Notes: generated by a model not told the origin, from the sequence alone. Positions 1 to 5,988 are shown, counted from the stretch's first letter. The stretch is 5,988 nucleotides of DNA from SIG480 sp045636165 (GCA_045636165.1 JAZTWZ010000091.1:1-5988); one strand, 5' to 3'. Translations and numbers: made by a program.

Positions 1-241
1 CCTCATTCTCCCAGAGGTTGTCAACGCCCGGCTGACCACCCGGAATAATAAGCATTTCAATATCTGAAAAATCGGTGTCGGACAAAACAACATCTGCAAT
101 AACCCCTACACCATGGGAGGATTTTATCTCTTTCCCTGACACTCCGACCGTCGTCACATTCACACCGCCGCGGCGGAGAATATCGACAGGTGCGAGCGCC
201 TCGCACATTTCAAATCCGTTTTCAAGAAGCAAATATACCAT
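1..241 (-). CDS. DJ-1/PfpI (ThiJ) family protein, N-terminal 80 residues, cut by the window edge
   Basis: Translating the minus strand from ATG 241-239 gives 80 residues that run off the left edge with no stop. Visible landmarks are a first beta strand (VYLLLENGFE), then EALAPVDILRRGGVNVT (14-30), which matches the DJ-1/YajL pattern of an acidic residue, PVD, RR and GG/AG before a second strand. LIIPGGQPG (64-72) is the family PGG loop. Glu14 aligns with human DJ-1 Glu18, which contacts the reactive cysteine. That cysteine (AxCxG/A motif) lies in the missing part, so activity cannot be judged. Known family roles include glyoxalase III or deglycase-type activity, chaperone function and oxidative-stress response; which applies here is unknown. 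The start is supported by GGAGGA at 254-249, 7 nt before the ATG. The gap to the acetyltransferase gene upstream is 18 nt, so it is probably the next cistron of the same operon. Full members are about 180-190 residues, so more than half is missing. Confidence 0.88.
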   Translation of the reverse strand, partial: MVYLLLENGFEMCEALAPVDILRRGGVNVTTVGVSGKEIKSSHGVGVIADVVLSDTDFSDIEMLIIPGGQPGVDNLWENE

Positions 242-259
242 AAATTTGTCCTCCAGACT

Positions 260-1060
260 TCAGTTATGCATAAGATTTATATAACGGTCAGGATATTTTC
301 CCAAGATTTCTCTTCCCTTTTCGCTTACGGGCTTTAGGACCGCAAGCGGAGTTTTGCCTCCCTTTGAGGTAACAACAGCGCATTTTCCAAAAGCTCCTGC
401 GACCTCTTCTTCGGTTGCGCCGTCTGAGAAAAACTCGGTTATGAACAGGCGACCGTTCTCCTCATAGTATGCGCAGTAACCTCCGTGAAATACGACAAAA
501 CCGCCACCAAAGAAAGCGTACTCCGACATAAGAAGCCGCCATGTATCAAAATCGCGTGTTGCAAAAAGTGAAGCCTCGAGCTCTCGCTCGTAAACCTCAT
601 TTAAATATGCTATATCATTTTCTGTCGCAGGACGAATCTCAGCTTTGCCATTCGGGCTAACTTCGCGTTTTAAAACTTTCGCAAGGTATGAGAACCCATA
701 CTTTTCATAAAAGGCAAAGAGACTCTCGTTCTGCGGAATCAGAAGAAGCACATCGCAATCGTTCTCCTCGCTTGCAAGAAGACGCCCTGCAATACCGCGA
801 CCGCGAGCTTTCTCCGTTGTTCCGACGCCGTAGATATATTTTGCCGAAATCGCACCAATAGGCGTCATGAGTGTTCTCGGGAAAGAATGAATCATCCCGA
901 GAATCTCGCCATTCTCCTCAAAAAGAACGGCGCAATTTTTCTTATATATTTTTTCAAAAAAGAACTCCGAATACTCCACATCTTTCGGGAAACACTCTAC
1001 CCATAAAGCTTTCAGAGCATCTATATCTTCTTCTCTTGCTTTTCTGATTATCTCTTCCAT
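260..1060 (-). CDS. GNAT-family N-acetyltransferase, two-domain (266 aa)
   Basis: Predicted cytoplasmic acetyl-CoA-dependent acyltransferase; the acceptor cannot be read from the sequence. The N-terminal half is a clear GNAT domain. It opens with IIRKAREEDIDALKALW. The acetyl-CoA pyrophosphate-binding motif A is at about 75-95, with core ARGRGIAG at 85-92. The motif B-like segment LIPQNESLFAFYEKYGF (107-123) carries the usual FYxKxGF ending. After about residue 130 comes a second module that begins EIRPATENDIAYLNEVYERE, itself resembling a GNAT first strand and helix, but it lacks an acetyl-CoA loop. The layout therefore resembles Eis-like tandem GNAT proteins, with only the first domain catalytic; this is an inference. 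The ATG lies inside the end of the DUF2156 gene (13-nt overlap, 1048-1060) and no convincing Shine-Dalgarno precedes it, so translation is probably coupled to the upstream gene. The start is preferred because the first GNAT strand begins at residues 3-8. No signal peptide or membrane segment is visible. Confidence 0.85.
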   Translation of the reverse strand: MEEIIRKAREEDIDALKALWVECFPKDVEYSEFFFEKIYKKNCAVLFEENGEILGMIHSFPRTLMTPIGAISAKYIYGVGTTEKARGRGIAGRLLASEENDCDVLLLIPQNESLFAFYEKYGFSYLAKVLKREVSPNGKAEIRPATENDIAYLNEVYERELEASLFATRDFDTWRLLMSEYAFFGGGFVVFHGGYCAYYEENGRLFITEFFSDGATEEEVAGAFGKCAVVTSKGGKTPLAVLKPVSEKGREILGKYPDRYINLMHN

Positions 1061-1947
1061 ATCGCACTGTATTTTTCAATGAGCATTGCCGGATAGTAAG
1101 AAAGCTTTGCCTTACGGAGTCCGGGAAGACCCAAATCATCCTCACGGTTTAAATATTTAACTTTGTCAGAAACAAACTCTGCAAAGGACTTATTTATCAT
1201 CTGATATGCGCCGTCGAAGCTGTAATCTGCCTTTTCGACCATAACCTCAACCGTGTCCTCACATGTCCTTGCCGCAAGGCAATACGCGACAATCTCGCCG
1301 TCAACACGAAGCACTGCGCCGAGAAGACCAAAGTATGAAAAGTTCTCAAAGAGCTTTGAAACTGACTTTGACTCATACTCGAGCGTTTCTTTACTTTCTT
1401 TGTCGGTTGCTTTTTCTATCCACTTTTTCTGGAAAGCGAGAACATCGTCTATATCCGTTTCCTCAATCGGAAGGCAGGTATATCTGCCTTCAAATTTTTT
1501 CAAAAACTTCTTAAGGTGACCGCGCTTGCCGTGGAACTTCTTTCCTTCAAGAGCTGCAAGGGATGCTGCCTCATAAATATAGTCAAACGAAGCTCGTCTT
1601 TCGGTATAGGCAAACTCTCCCGGAAACTCGCGCTCAAGAATCTCACGCATCCGCTCCGTCAGCGAATGAAATTTTACAAATTCATTGCCGCAGAAAAGCT
1701 CGTACTCAAAAAGCTTTGTGAGCGCTCGTCTTTCATCCTCGGCATACGGAAAAAGATACGACGCTTTACCGTCCATAACACTTCTGAAAAAGACCGCATC
1801 TTCGTCAATGCAAATCTCGGTCCCGTACATCTCCGACCAGAGATAGAGGGTAAGAAATGAGCTTTCGCTGTTTCTGAAACCCTTTTTATACATAAGCGGA
1901 TAGCACTTCTCAAAATCTTCAGTTTTAAGTTTTCGAAACTCAAGCAT
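1048..1947 (-). CDS. DUF2156 protein, soluble, phosphatidylglycerol lysyltransferase C-terminal-like (299 aa)
   Basis: The protein matches my recollection of the DUF2156/LPG_synthase_C group, which has a doubled GNAT-like fold related to the tRNA-dependent aminoacyl transfer domain of MprF. Landmarks are the N-terminal FRKLKTEDFEKCYPLMY (4-20), the segment FDYIYEAASLAALEGKKFHG (121-140) followed by KRGHLKKFLKKF (141-152), and the C-terminal block YLNREDDLGLPGLRKAKLSY (265-284) followed by YPAMLIEKY. MprF has many N-terminal membrane helices. This protein has none, so it should be cytoplasmic, and lipid lysylation should not be assumed. Soluble relatives are common in Clostridia and mostly uncharacterised. 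The ATG overlaps the last 8 nt of tmk. GGAGAT at 1961-1956, inside tmk and 8 nt before the ATG, is a good ribosome binding site. The stop overlaps the start of the GNAT gene by 13 nt. Family assignment is firm; substrate and reaction are unknown. Confidence 0.85.
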   Translation of the reverse strand: MLEFRKLKTEDFEKCYPLMYKKGFRNSESSFLTLYLWSEMYGTEICIDEDAVFFRSVMDGKASYLFPYAEDERRALTKLFEYELFCGNEFVKFHSLTERMREILEREFPGEFAYTERRASFDYIYEAASLAALEGKKFHGKRGHLKKFLKKFEGRYTCLPIEETDIDDVLAFQKKWIEKATDKESKETLEYESKSVSKLFENFSYFGLLGAVLRVDGEIVAYCLAARTCEDTVEVMVEKADYSFDGAYQMINKSFAEFVSDKVKYLNREDDLGLPGLRKAKLSYYPAMLIEKYSAIWKR

Positions 1948-2602
1948 TTTTCAGTATCTCCGAAACTTTCGTAAAAATCTCTTCGTGAATTTCTTCTATA
2001 CTCTTAATTCTTTCACCATCTGTGCAGGATATTCTCTGCCAGCTATACTTCTCCGAAAGGCTCTTTGCCGAATCGTAGCACGCTTTCATGTAGCCCTTGT
2101 CGCGCTCATGGATATCCTCGGTTTCCTCGCGCTTCTTCATAAGCTTTTCTGCCGAGGACGGCGGCATATCGAGAAAAATAACAGCCGTCGGCGCAGGAAG
2201 CCCGAGCAGGTTATACTCAAAATCAAAAAGCCAGTCGCAGAATGTATCACGCTCATTTTCAGGAAGCTTTGATGCCTGATATATCGCGTTTGAGGTAGTA
2301 TATCTATCAAGCAGGACACATCCTCCGCTTGCGAGATAGTCTTTCCACTCGCGAAGATATGACGCAACTCTGTCGACCGCAAAAAAGCTCGATGCGGCAT
2401 ACGCATTTACCGAGCTTACATTCTCGCCGAATTCTCCGACGAGATACATTCTGACAAGCGCGGAAGACGCGCTGTCATATCTCGGGAAGGCTACTTTCTT
2501 AAAGTCAACGCCCTCTCGCTCAAGTCTTTTACACAAAAGCTCAAGCTGGGTTGACTTTCCCGAGCAGTCTGTTCCCTCTATGGTAATAAGCTTACCTTTC
2601 AT
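1940..2602 (-). CDS. tmk: Thymidylate kinase (dTMP kinase)
   Basis: Phosphorylates dTMP to dTDP with ATP, a step needed for dTTP and DNA synthesis; cytoplasmic. At 220 residues it is near the usual 205-215. Seen in order: the P-loop ITIEGTDCSGKSTQ (6-19) with Lys16 and Ser17; the substrate-side FPRYDS (39-44); the TMP-binding DRYTTSNAIYQ (99-109), where the DRY motif is typical of the family; VIFLDMPP (141-148); and a LID region KKREETEDIHERDKGYM (156-172). The P-loop has Cys at position 13 where the common form is DGxGKST. The DIHExD lid marks a particular bacterial subgroup of the family rather than the E. coli type. The start is backed by GAGG at about 2614-2611, 8 nt before the ATG; this site overlaps the stop region of the glycosyltransferase gene, which ends 5 nt upstream. 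The 3' end overlaps the DUF2156 gene by 8 nt. Kinase identity is secure; whether it is the only dTMP kinase of the organism is not known. Confidence 0.94.
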   Translation of the reverse strand: MKGKLITIEGTDCSGKSTQLELLCKRLEREGVDFKKVAFPRYDSASSALVRMYLVGEFGENVSSVNAYAASSFFAVDRVASYLREWKDYLASGGCVLLDRYTTSNAIYQASKLPENERDTFCDWLFDFEYNLLGLPAPTAVIFLDMPPSSAEKLMKKREETEDIHERDKGYMKACYDSAKSLSEKYSWQRISCTDGERIKSIEEIHEEIFTKVSEILKNA

Positions 2603-2607
2603 TTGGG

Positions 2608-3336
2608 CTACCTCTTTCTTAAACGGTCAAAAATTACCGCAAACATATATTTCGGAAGCGCAAGCATTCTCACAAATCTCTTCGGCTCGCGGATGAGGCG
2701 ATAGAGCCATTCAAGACCGAGCTTTATCCAGATTTCAGGAGCGCGTTTGACAGTCCCTGCATACGAATCAAGAGCACCGCCGAGACACAGGGTCAGACGC
2801 ACATTAAGCTTGTCCCTGAATTTTCCTGCCCAGAGCTCCTGCTTCGGAGCACCGAGACATACGAAGAGAATCTTTGCTCCACTTTCGTTTATAGCCTCAA
2901 CAACCTCATCGCTGTTTTCAAAGTAACCATCGCGGATGCCTGCAAACTTAAGCCCCGGATATTTCTCCGAAAGTTTCTTTGCCGCAAGCTCTCCTACTCC
3001 GGGCTTTGCACCGAGAAAGAAAACGCTGTCTCCTACCTCTGCCGCATCACGGAGAACAAGCTCACCAAGCTCAACTCCTGCAACCTTACCCTTGACGGGC
3101 GTGCCGTAAATCTTTGAGGCATAGACGACACCGATACCGTCTGCAACAACTATATCAGCAGCGTTTATAGTCTGTCCGAGTCTGTCATCACCTGCCGCAA
3201 GGTATGCGATTTCAGCATTAGGAGTTACTACTATATGGTTTTTCTCCTCCTGCATCATCTCGCGCGCAAGAGACGCCGCTTCGGGAAGATTTACATTATC
3301 ATAAGATATACCGTAAATGGATATTTTCTCGTACAT
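2608..3336 (-). CDS. WecG/TagA/CpsF-family glycosyltransferase (GT26)
   Basis: Transfers a sugar, typically N-acetylmannosamine or a related amino-sugar derivative, from a UDP donor to a polyprenyl-diphosphate-linked acceptor on the cytoplasmic side of the membrane. Family roles are wall teichoic acid linkage-unit synthesis (TagA), enterobacterial common antigen (WecG) and capsule (CpsF). Of 242 residues, the diagnostic blocks are VVTPNAEIAYLA (36-47), AADIVVADGIGVVYAS (59-74), KVAGVEL (84-90), VFFLGAKPGVGE (105-116), GYF (137-139), LGAPKQELWAG (161-171) and GGALDSYAGTVKRAPEIW (186-203), then LEWLYRLIREPKR. Thr38 and Asp66 line up with the residues reported as important in Thermoanaerobacter TagA (Thr37, Asp65). 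The basic C-terminal tail matches the appendage that holds TagA at the membrane. No other polymer gene is in the window, so the product cannot be chosen among teichoic acid, exopolysaccharide and others. It is the first gene after the promoter at 3380-3408, with a strong ribosome binding site. Confidence 0.93.
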   Translation of the reverse strand: MYEKISIYGISYDNVNLPEAASLAREMMQEEKNHIVVTPNAEIAYLAAGDDRLGQTINAADIVVADGIGVVYASKIYGTPVKGKVAGVELGELVLRDAAEVGDSVFFLGAKPGVGELAAKKLSEKYPGLKFAGIRDGYFENSDEVVEAINESGAKILFVCLGAPKQELWAGKFRDKLNVRLTLCLGGALDSYAGTVKRAPEIWIKLGLEWLYRLIREPKRFVRMLALPKYMFAVIFDRLRKR

Positions 3337-3345
3337 TTCACATCT

Positions 3346-3352
3346 CTCCTTT
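3346..3352 (-). promoter_or_regulatory. Ribosome binding site of the WecG/TagA-family gene
   Basis: The minus strand reads AAAGGAG (3352-3346), 9 nt before ATG 3336-3334. It fixes the start. The only nearer ATG (3343-3341) is followed at once by TGA and cannot open the gene. Confidence 0.85.
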
Positions 3353-3379
3353 TTTCAAGGAAATATTTTTCTAATATAT

Positions 3380-3408
3380 ATAATACCACAAAACTCGTCG
3401 ATTGAAAA
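3380..3408 (-). promoter_or_regulatory. Predicted sigma-A promoter with extended -10, for the five-gene unit
   Basis: On the minus strand the -35 is TTTTCA (3408-3403, four of six matches to TTGACA), then a 17-nt spacer, then -10 TATTAT (3385-3380) preceded directly by TGG, which is an extended -10 element. Transcription would start near 3373, giving a leader of roughly 35-40 nt before the WecG/TagA-family ATG. That leader is too short for a riboswitch or T-box. Downstream genes are packed with gaps of 18 nt or less, or with overlaps, so this is likely the main promoter for all five. The call rests on sequence match only; the AT-rich surroundings allow some chance similarity. Confidence 0.65.
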
Positions 3409-3445
3409 GAAAAAAAGAAGAAAACCTTACGGCTTTCTTCTTTTT
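3405..3445 (-). terminator. Rho-independent terminator of the pheS-pheT operon
   Basis: On the minus strand, starting 4 nt after the pheT stop, the left arm 3445-3431 (AAAAAGAAGAAAGCC) pairs with the right arm 3426-3412 (GGTTTTCTTCTTTTT) around a GTAA loop (3430-3427). This gives 15 pairs including one G-T wobble. The loop is of the stable GNRA tetraloop type. The right arm runs into a T-rich tract to 3405 (TTCTTTT after the stem). The stem is mostly A-T, with GC pairs near the loop and two within. The plus strand also forms the hairpin but has no gene to terminate. Confidence 0.88.
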
Positions 3446-3449
3446 ACGA

Positions 3450-5810
3450 CTATTGTTTAAGAGCGATTCCTTTTCCCTTGAGGTTTCCGATTATCGCCTC
3501 TGCGACATCCATAACCTCTTCACGCGTAAGTGTCTGCTCATTTGATGAGAAGACCATTCTTACTGTAATCGACTTTCCGGCTTCGTCGGTATATGTGTCT
3601 GCAACATAAACGCGCTTTATAAGCGGGCAGTTCTGCTCTGCTATCGCATCGCGGATCGGAGCGAACTTATCGCTTACAAACGAAAGGTCAATCTCAATCT
3701 CAGGATACTTTGACGGCTCTTCGTAAGTGATGCTTGCGTTAGAAAGTTTTGCGAAAAGCTCAACATCTATTTCGGCAAAAACGATATTTGCCTTCTTATC
3801 AATCTTCTTTGAAACCTGAGCGTTTGCAATTCCTATCTCACCGAGCTTTACGCCGCCGCAGTAAATTGCATTGAGGTTCTTCGGATGCTTGTATGAGCTC
3901 TTTTCTGAAGTATTTTCAAATGTAAGCGGAAGATGCTTGATTTCATCCGCCATAACCGAGAGAATTCGGACAAGCTCAAAATAGAGAGCTTCCATATCCT
4001 TTGTCTTTGAGAAGAGAGTTATAGCAAGCATCTTCTTCTCATCGCAAAGGTTATCTGCATTTAAGCCCTTAATAACTCTGCCGATTTCAAATACGCCGAA
4101 ATCGGGAGCATAAGCCGTATTGTACTTAACCTGGCAAAGCTGAGTCGGAACTATTGAACGGCGGATGGTCTTGATGTTCGGGTTAGTAGCATTTACGAGC
4201 TCAACATTCGGCTCGATATCAATTCCGAGAGCCTTGTACTCATCGTAATATGCCCATACATACGAATGAAGCTCGTGGAGAGAGTAGCGCTTTACCAAAA
4301 GATCTTTTATTCTCTCCTCATCCGTCTTCTCCTGTGCTGCGCGGACAGGATAAAGCGGAACTGCTGCTGTATTTATAGCGAAGTTATCGTAACCGTAGAT
4401 ACGGGTAATTTCTTCGATAATATCAGCCTTTATCGTTACATCCTTAGTTGCGCGCCATGACGGAACCGAAGCTGTGAAGCTGTCGCCGTCCTGTTCTACG
4501 CCAAAGCCGAGAGATGTAAGAGTTTTTACTATGCGCTCGCTTTCAATCTCGATTCCCGTATAGCGGTCAACAAATGCCTTGTCAAAAGAAAGCTTTACAT
4601 CGTCATACTTGAATGCATATTCATCGGTAATCGCGCTTGTTATCGTAGCACCGCTGTCGATATCGAGAAGGAGCTTTACGAAACGAGCGATCGCAACAGT
4701 CGTCATCTCGGGGTCAAGGCTCTTTTCATAACGCTGGGAAGCATCTGTTCTGTGACCGAGACGGACGGTTGACTTACGGATTGACGATGCGTCAAATGTT
4801 GCAGATTCGAGAGTCAGGGATGTTGTATCATCAACAATCTCGGAATCGAGGCCGCCCATAATACCTGCAATTGCAACAGGAGTATCACCGTTACAAATCA
4901 TAAGTGTATTCTCGTCAATATCGCGTTCTACCTCATCAAGTGTTGTGAACTTGAAGGGACTCTCAAATCTCTTTATTCGGATAGAATCAACCTTTCTTGA
5001 GTCGAACGCGTGCATCGGCTGACCCATTTCAAGCATAAGGTAGTTTGTGAGGTCCGCAAGAAGATTTATAGCGCGCATTCCGCAGTAGAAAAGACGGATA
5101 CGCATATTCATCGGGCTTACATGCTTTGAAATATTCTCAAATCGAAGAGCCGAATAGCGGTAGCAAAGCGGATCCTCAATCTTTACATCAAGCTTCGGAA
5201 GGCTTTCATACTGCTTAAGATCAACCGTATCAAGCGGACGAAGCTCGCGACCTGCAATTGCCGCAAACTCACGAGCAATACCGTAGTGACCCCAGAGGTC
5301 AGGACGGTTTGTGAGCGACTTGTTATCAACCTCGAAGATAATATCGTCAATCTCGAAGATATCCTTGAGGTCAGTACCGTTCTTAAGGCTTACATCAAGG
5401 TCCATAATGCCGTCGTTGTTATCAGAAAGACCAAGCTCGCGCTCCGAGCAGCACATACCGCAGGAGGTATATCCTGCAAGCTTTCTCGGTGCAATTTCAA
5501 TCTCACCGATTTTAGCTCCGAGCTTTGCAAACGCAGTCTTCATACCGACTCTTACATTCGGTGCACCGCAAACGACATCAATAAGCTCGCTCTCGCCTGC
5601 ATCTACTTTGAGAAGGTGAAGCTTCTTTGATTCGGGGTGGTCTTCAACAGACATAATCTCTGCAACAACGATTCCCGAAATATCGCTACCCTTGAAGAAA
5701 ATTTCGTTTTCAACCTCTGCTGTGGAGAGGGAGAATTTATTGATAAGCGAAAGCTTGTCAAGACCGGACAAATCAACAAAGTCCGAAATCCAGTTCATAG
5801 ATAAAAACAT
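3450..5810 (-). CDS. pheT: Phenylalanine--tRNA ligase, beta subunit
   Basis: Beta subunit of the (alpha-beta)2 phenylalanyl-tRNA synthetase; it binds tRNA(Phe) and hydrolyses mischarged Tyr-tRNA(Phe), while catalysis sits in PheS. The 786 residues are near the usual 790-805, with all bacterial domains in order. The N-terminal segment holds LSMNWISDFVDLS. The OB-fold tRNA-binding domain is at about 42-153 (GIVVAEIMSVEDHPESKKL, CGAPNV at 81-86). DNKSLTNRPDLWGHYGIARE spans 162-181. The B3/4 editing domain is at about 210-380, with GQPMHAFD (263-270), IAGIMGG and HRTDASQRYEKSLDP (353-367). His267, Glu335, Thr355 and Ala357 correspond to editing-site residues known from E. coli, so editing looks intact. 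The B5 domain is at about 403-475 (VPSWRATKDVTIKADIIEE). A core-like domain follows, then the FDX-ACB anticodon-binding domain at about 697-786 (KYPEIEIDLSF, QTLTREEV). The protein ends ALKQ rather than the common LR. Eighteen nt separate it from pheS. Confidence 0.97.
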   Translation of the reverse strand: MFLSMNWISDFVDLSGLDKLSLINKFSLSTAEVENEIFFKGSDISGIVVAEIMSVEDHPESKKLHLLKVDAGESELIDVVCGAPNVRVGMKTAFAKLGAKIGEIEIAPRKLAGYTSCGMCCSERELGLSDNNDGIMDLDVSLKNGTDLKDIFEIDDIIFEVDNKSLTNRPDLWGHYGIAREFAAIAGRELRPLDTVDLKQYESLPKLDVKIEDPLCYRYSALRFENISKHVSPMNMRIRLFYCGMRAINLLADLTNYLMLEMGQPMHAFDSRKVDSIRIKRFESPFKFTTLDEVERDIDENTLMICNGDTPVAIAGIMGGLDSEIVDDTTSLTLESATFDASSIRKSTVRLGHRTDASQRYEKSLDPEMTTVAIARFVKLLLDIDSGATITSAITDEYAFKYDDVKLSFDKAFVDRYTGIEIESERIVKTLTSLGFGVEQDGDSFTASVPSWRATKDVTIKADIIEEITRIYGYDNFAINTAAVPLYPVRAAQEKTDEERIKDLLVKRYSLHELHSYVWAYYDEYKALGIDIEPNVELVNATNPNIKTIRRSIVPTQLCQVKYNTAYAPDFGVFEIGRVIKGLNADNLCDEKKMLAITLFSKTKDMEALYFELVRILSVMADEIKHLPLTFENTSEKSSYKHPKNLNAIYCGGVKLGEIGIANAQVSKKIDKKANIVFAEIDVELFAKLSNASITYEEPSKYPEIEIDLSFVSDKFAPIRDAIAEQNCPLIKRVYVADTYTDEAGKSITVRMVFSSNEQTLTREEVMDVAEAIIGNLKGKGIALKQ

Positions 5811-5817
5811 TTCTTTT

Positions 5818-5826
5818 CCTCTCCTT
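5818..5826 (-). promoter_or_regulatory. Ribosome binding site of pheT
   Basis: The minus strand reads AAGGAGAGG (5826-5818). The ATG at 5810 is 7-10 nt away, while the next in-frame ATG (residue 5, 5798-5796) would be about 19-22 nt away. This favours the upstream start, which also fits the usual few residues before the conserved NW of PheT. Confidence 0.85.
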
Positions 5827-5828
5827 TC

Positions 5829-5988
5829 TTATTTATCGTCAGTAAACTGAGAAAGAACCTTAAGGCTTCCCGAGTTTAAGTCGCGGATATCTTTTACGCC
5901 GTATTTCATCATTGCAAGTCGCGTTAAACCGAGGCCGAAAGCAAAGCCCGTATATTCCTCGGGGTCGATTCCGCCTGCGCGAAGTACT
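5829..5988 (-). CDS. pheS: Phenylalanine--tRNA ligase, alpha subunit, C-terminal end only
   Basis: The last 52 codons and the stop (TAA at 5831-5829) of the catalytic subunit are present; the start lies beyond the right edge. The reading includes VLRAGGIDPEEYTGFAFGLG followed by LTRLAMMKYGVKDIRDLNSG, ending SQFTDDK. This is class II synthetase motif 3, which binds ATP through its conserved Arg, followed by the usual PheS C-terminal tail. PheS forms the phenylalanyl-adenylate and transfers Phe to tRNA. One oddity: the position just before the motif 3 Arg, Glu in E. coli and B. subtilis PheS, is Thr here. The gene is directly upstream of pheT in the standard bacterial order and surely shares its mRNA. 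The promoter and any T-box leader are outside the window. Confidence 0.95.
   Translation of the reverse strand, partial: VLRAGGIDPEEYTGFAFGLGLTRLAMMKYGVKDIRDLNSGSLKVLSQFTDDK

Noticed and set aside
75..284. Plus-strand open frame of 69 codons at the left end
   Set aside because: It lies opposite the DJ-1-family gene and its ribosome binding site, has low-complexity Ser/Thr/Pro content and no recognisable domain. The minus-strand reading has clear family motifs.
1253..1860. Plus-strand open frames opposite the DUF2156 gene
   Set aside because: Their translations show no domain, and the opposite strand encodes a full-length family protein with coupled neighbours. They are antisense shadows.
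1674..1943. Second minus-strand frame inside the DUF2156 gene, and similar ones at 954-1145 and 2137-2406
   Set aside because: Frame-shifted readings of real genes with biased Arg/Ser/Phe content and no family match. The main frames are continuous, so there is no frameshift to explain.
3361..3385. TA-rich run (AATATATATAATA) as a repeat or origin-like element
   Set aside because: It is short, not tandemly organised beyond a few TA steps, and best explained as the -10 region of the promoter. No DnaA-box cluster is seen.
3337..3404. Possible riboswitch, T-box or leader peptide before the WecG/TagA-family gene
   Set aside because: The predicted leader is only about 35-40 nt and AT-rich, with no second hairpin. 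The only leader ATG is followed directly by a stop.
5286..5630. Plus-strand open frames opposite pheT (also 4266-4460)
   Set aside because: They are antisense to highly conserved PheT motifs and have no independent start signals or domains.
1..5988. A new defence, mobile or biosynthetic system
   Set aside because: All coding space is taken by recognisable housekeeping or widespread families on one strand, with no transposase, integrase, repeats, toxin-antitoxin pair or abrupt composition change visible.

Overview
The window looks like a chromosomal core-gene region of a low-to-medium GC Gram-positive bacterium, most likely a gut-type member of the Clostridia (Oscillospiraceae/Ruminococcaceae-like). 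That placement is an inference from strong purine-rich Shine-Dalgarno sites, tightly packed genes, a soluble DUF2156 protein beside a GNAT acetyltransferase, and a stand-alone WecG/TagA-family glycosyltransferase. It is not proven by any marker here. All supportable genes lie on the minus strand, so transcription runs from high to low coordinates. No plus-strand gene is credible.

Right part (3450-5988): the end of pheS and all of pheT, the alpha and beta subunits of phenylalanyl-tRNA synthetase, separated by 18 nt and surely co-transcribed. The unit ends in a clear Rho-independent terminator (3405-3445).

Middle and left part (1-3403): directly after that terminator is a good extended -10 promoter. 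It probably drives a five-gene unit: WecG/TagA-type glycosyltransferase, thymidylate kinase (tmk), a soluble DUF2156 (LPG synthase C-terminal-like) protein, a GNAT acetyltransferase, and the start of a DJ-1/PfpI-family protein cut by the window edge. Spacing in order is +5 nt, 8-nt overlap, 13-nt overlap and +18 nt, which points to one mRNA with translational coupling between the central genes.

The genes have no obvious single pathway: charging of tRNA(Phe), wall-polymer or exopolysaccharide glycosylation, dTTP synthesis, two acyltransferase-fold proteins of unknown substrate, and a stress or glyoxalase-type protein. No stretch above 300 bases lacks a gene. The only sizeable gap (3337-3449, 113 nt) is filled by the terminator, the promoter and a ribosome binding site. 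I see no mobile element, CRISPR array, tRNA, rRNA or riboswitch, and no evidence of a new defence or biosynthetic system. The observations worth a second look are modest: motif variants in PheS and Tmk, the coupled DUF2156-GNAT pair, and the compact terminator-promoter junction.
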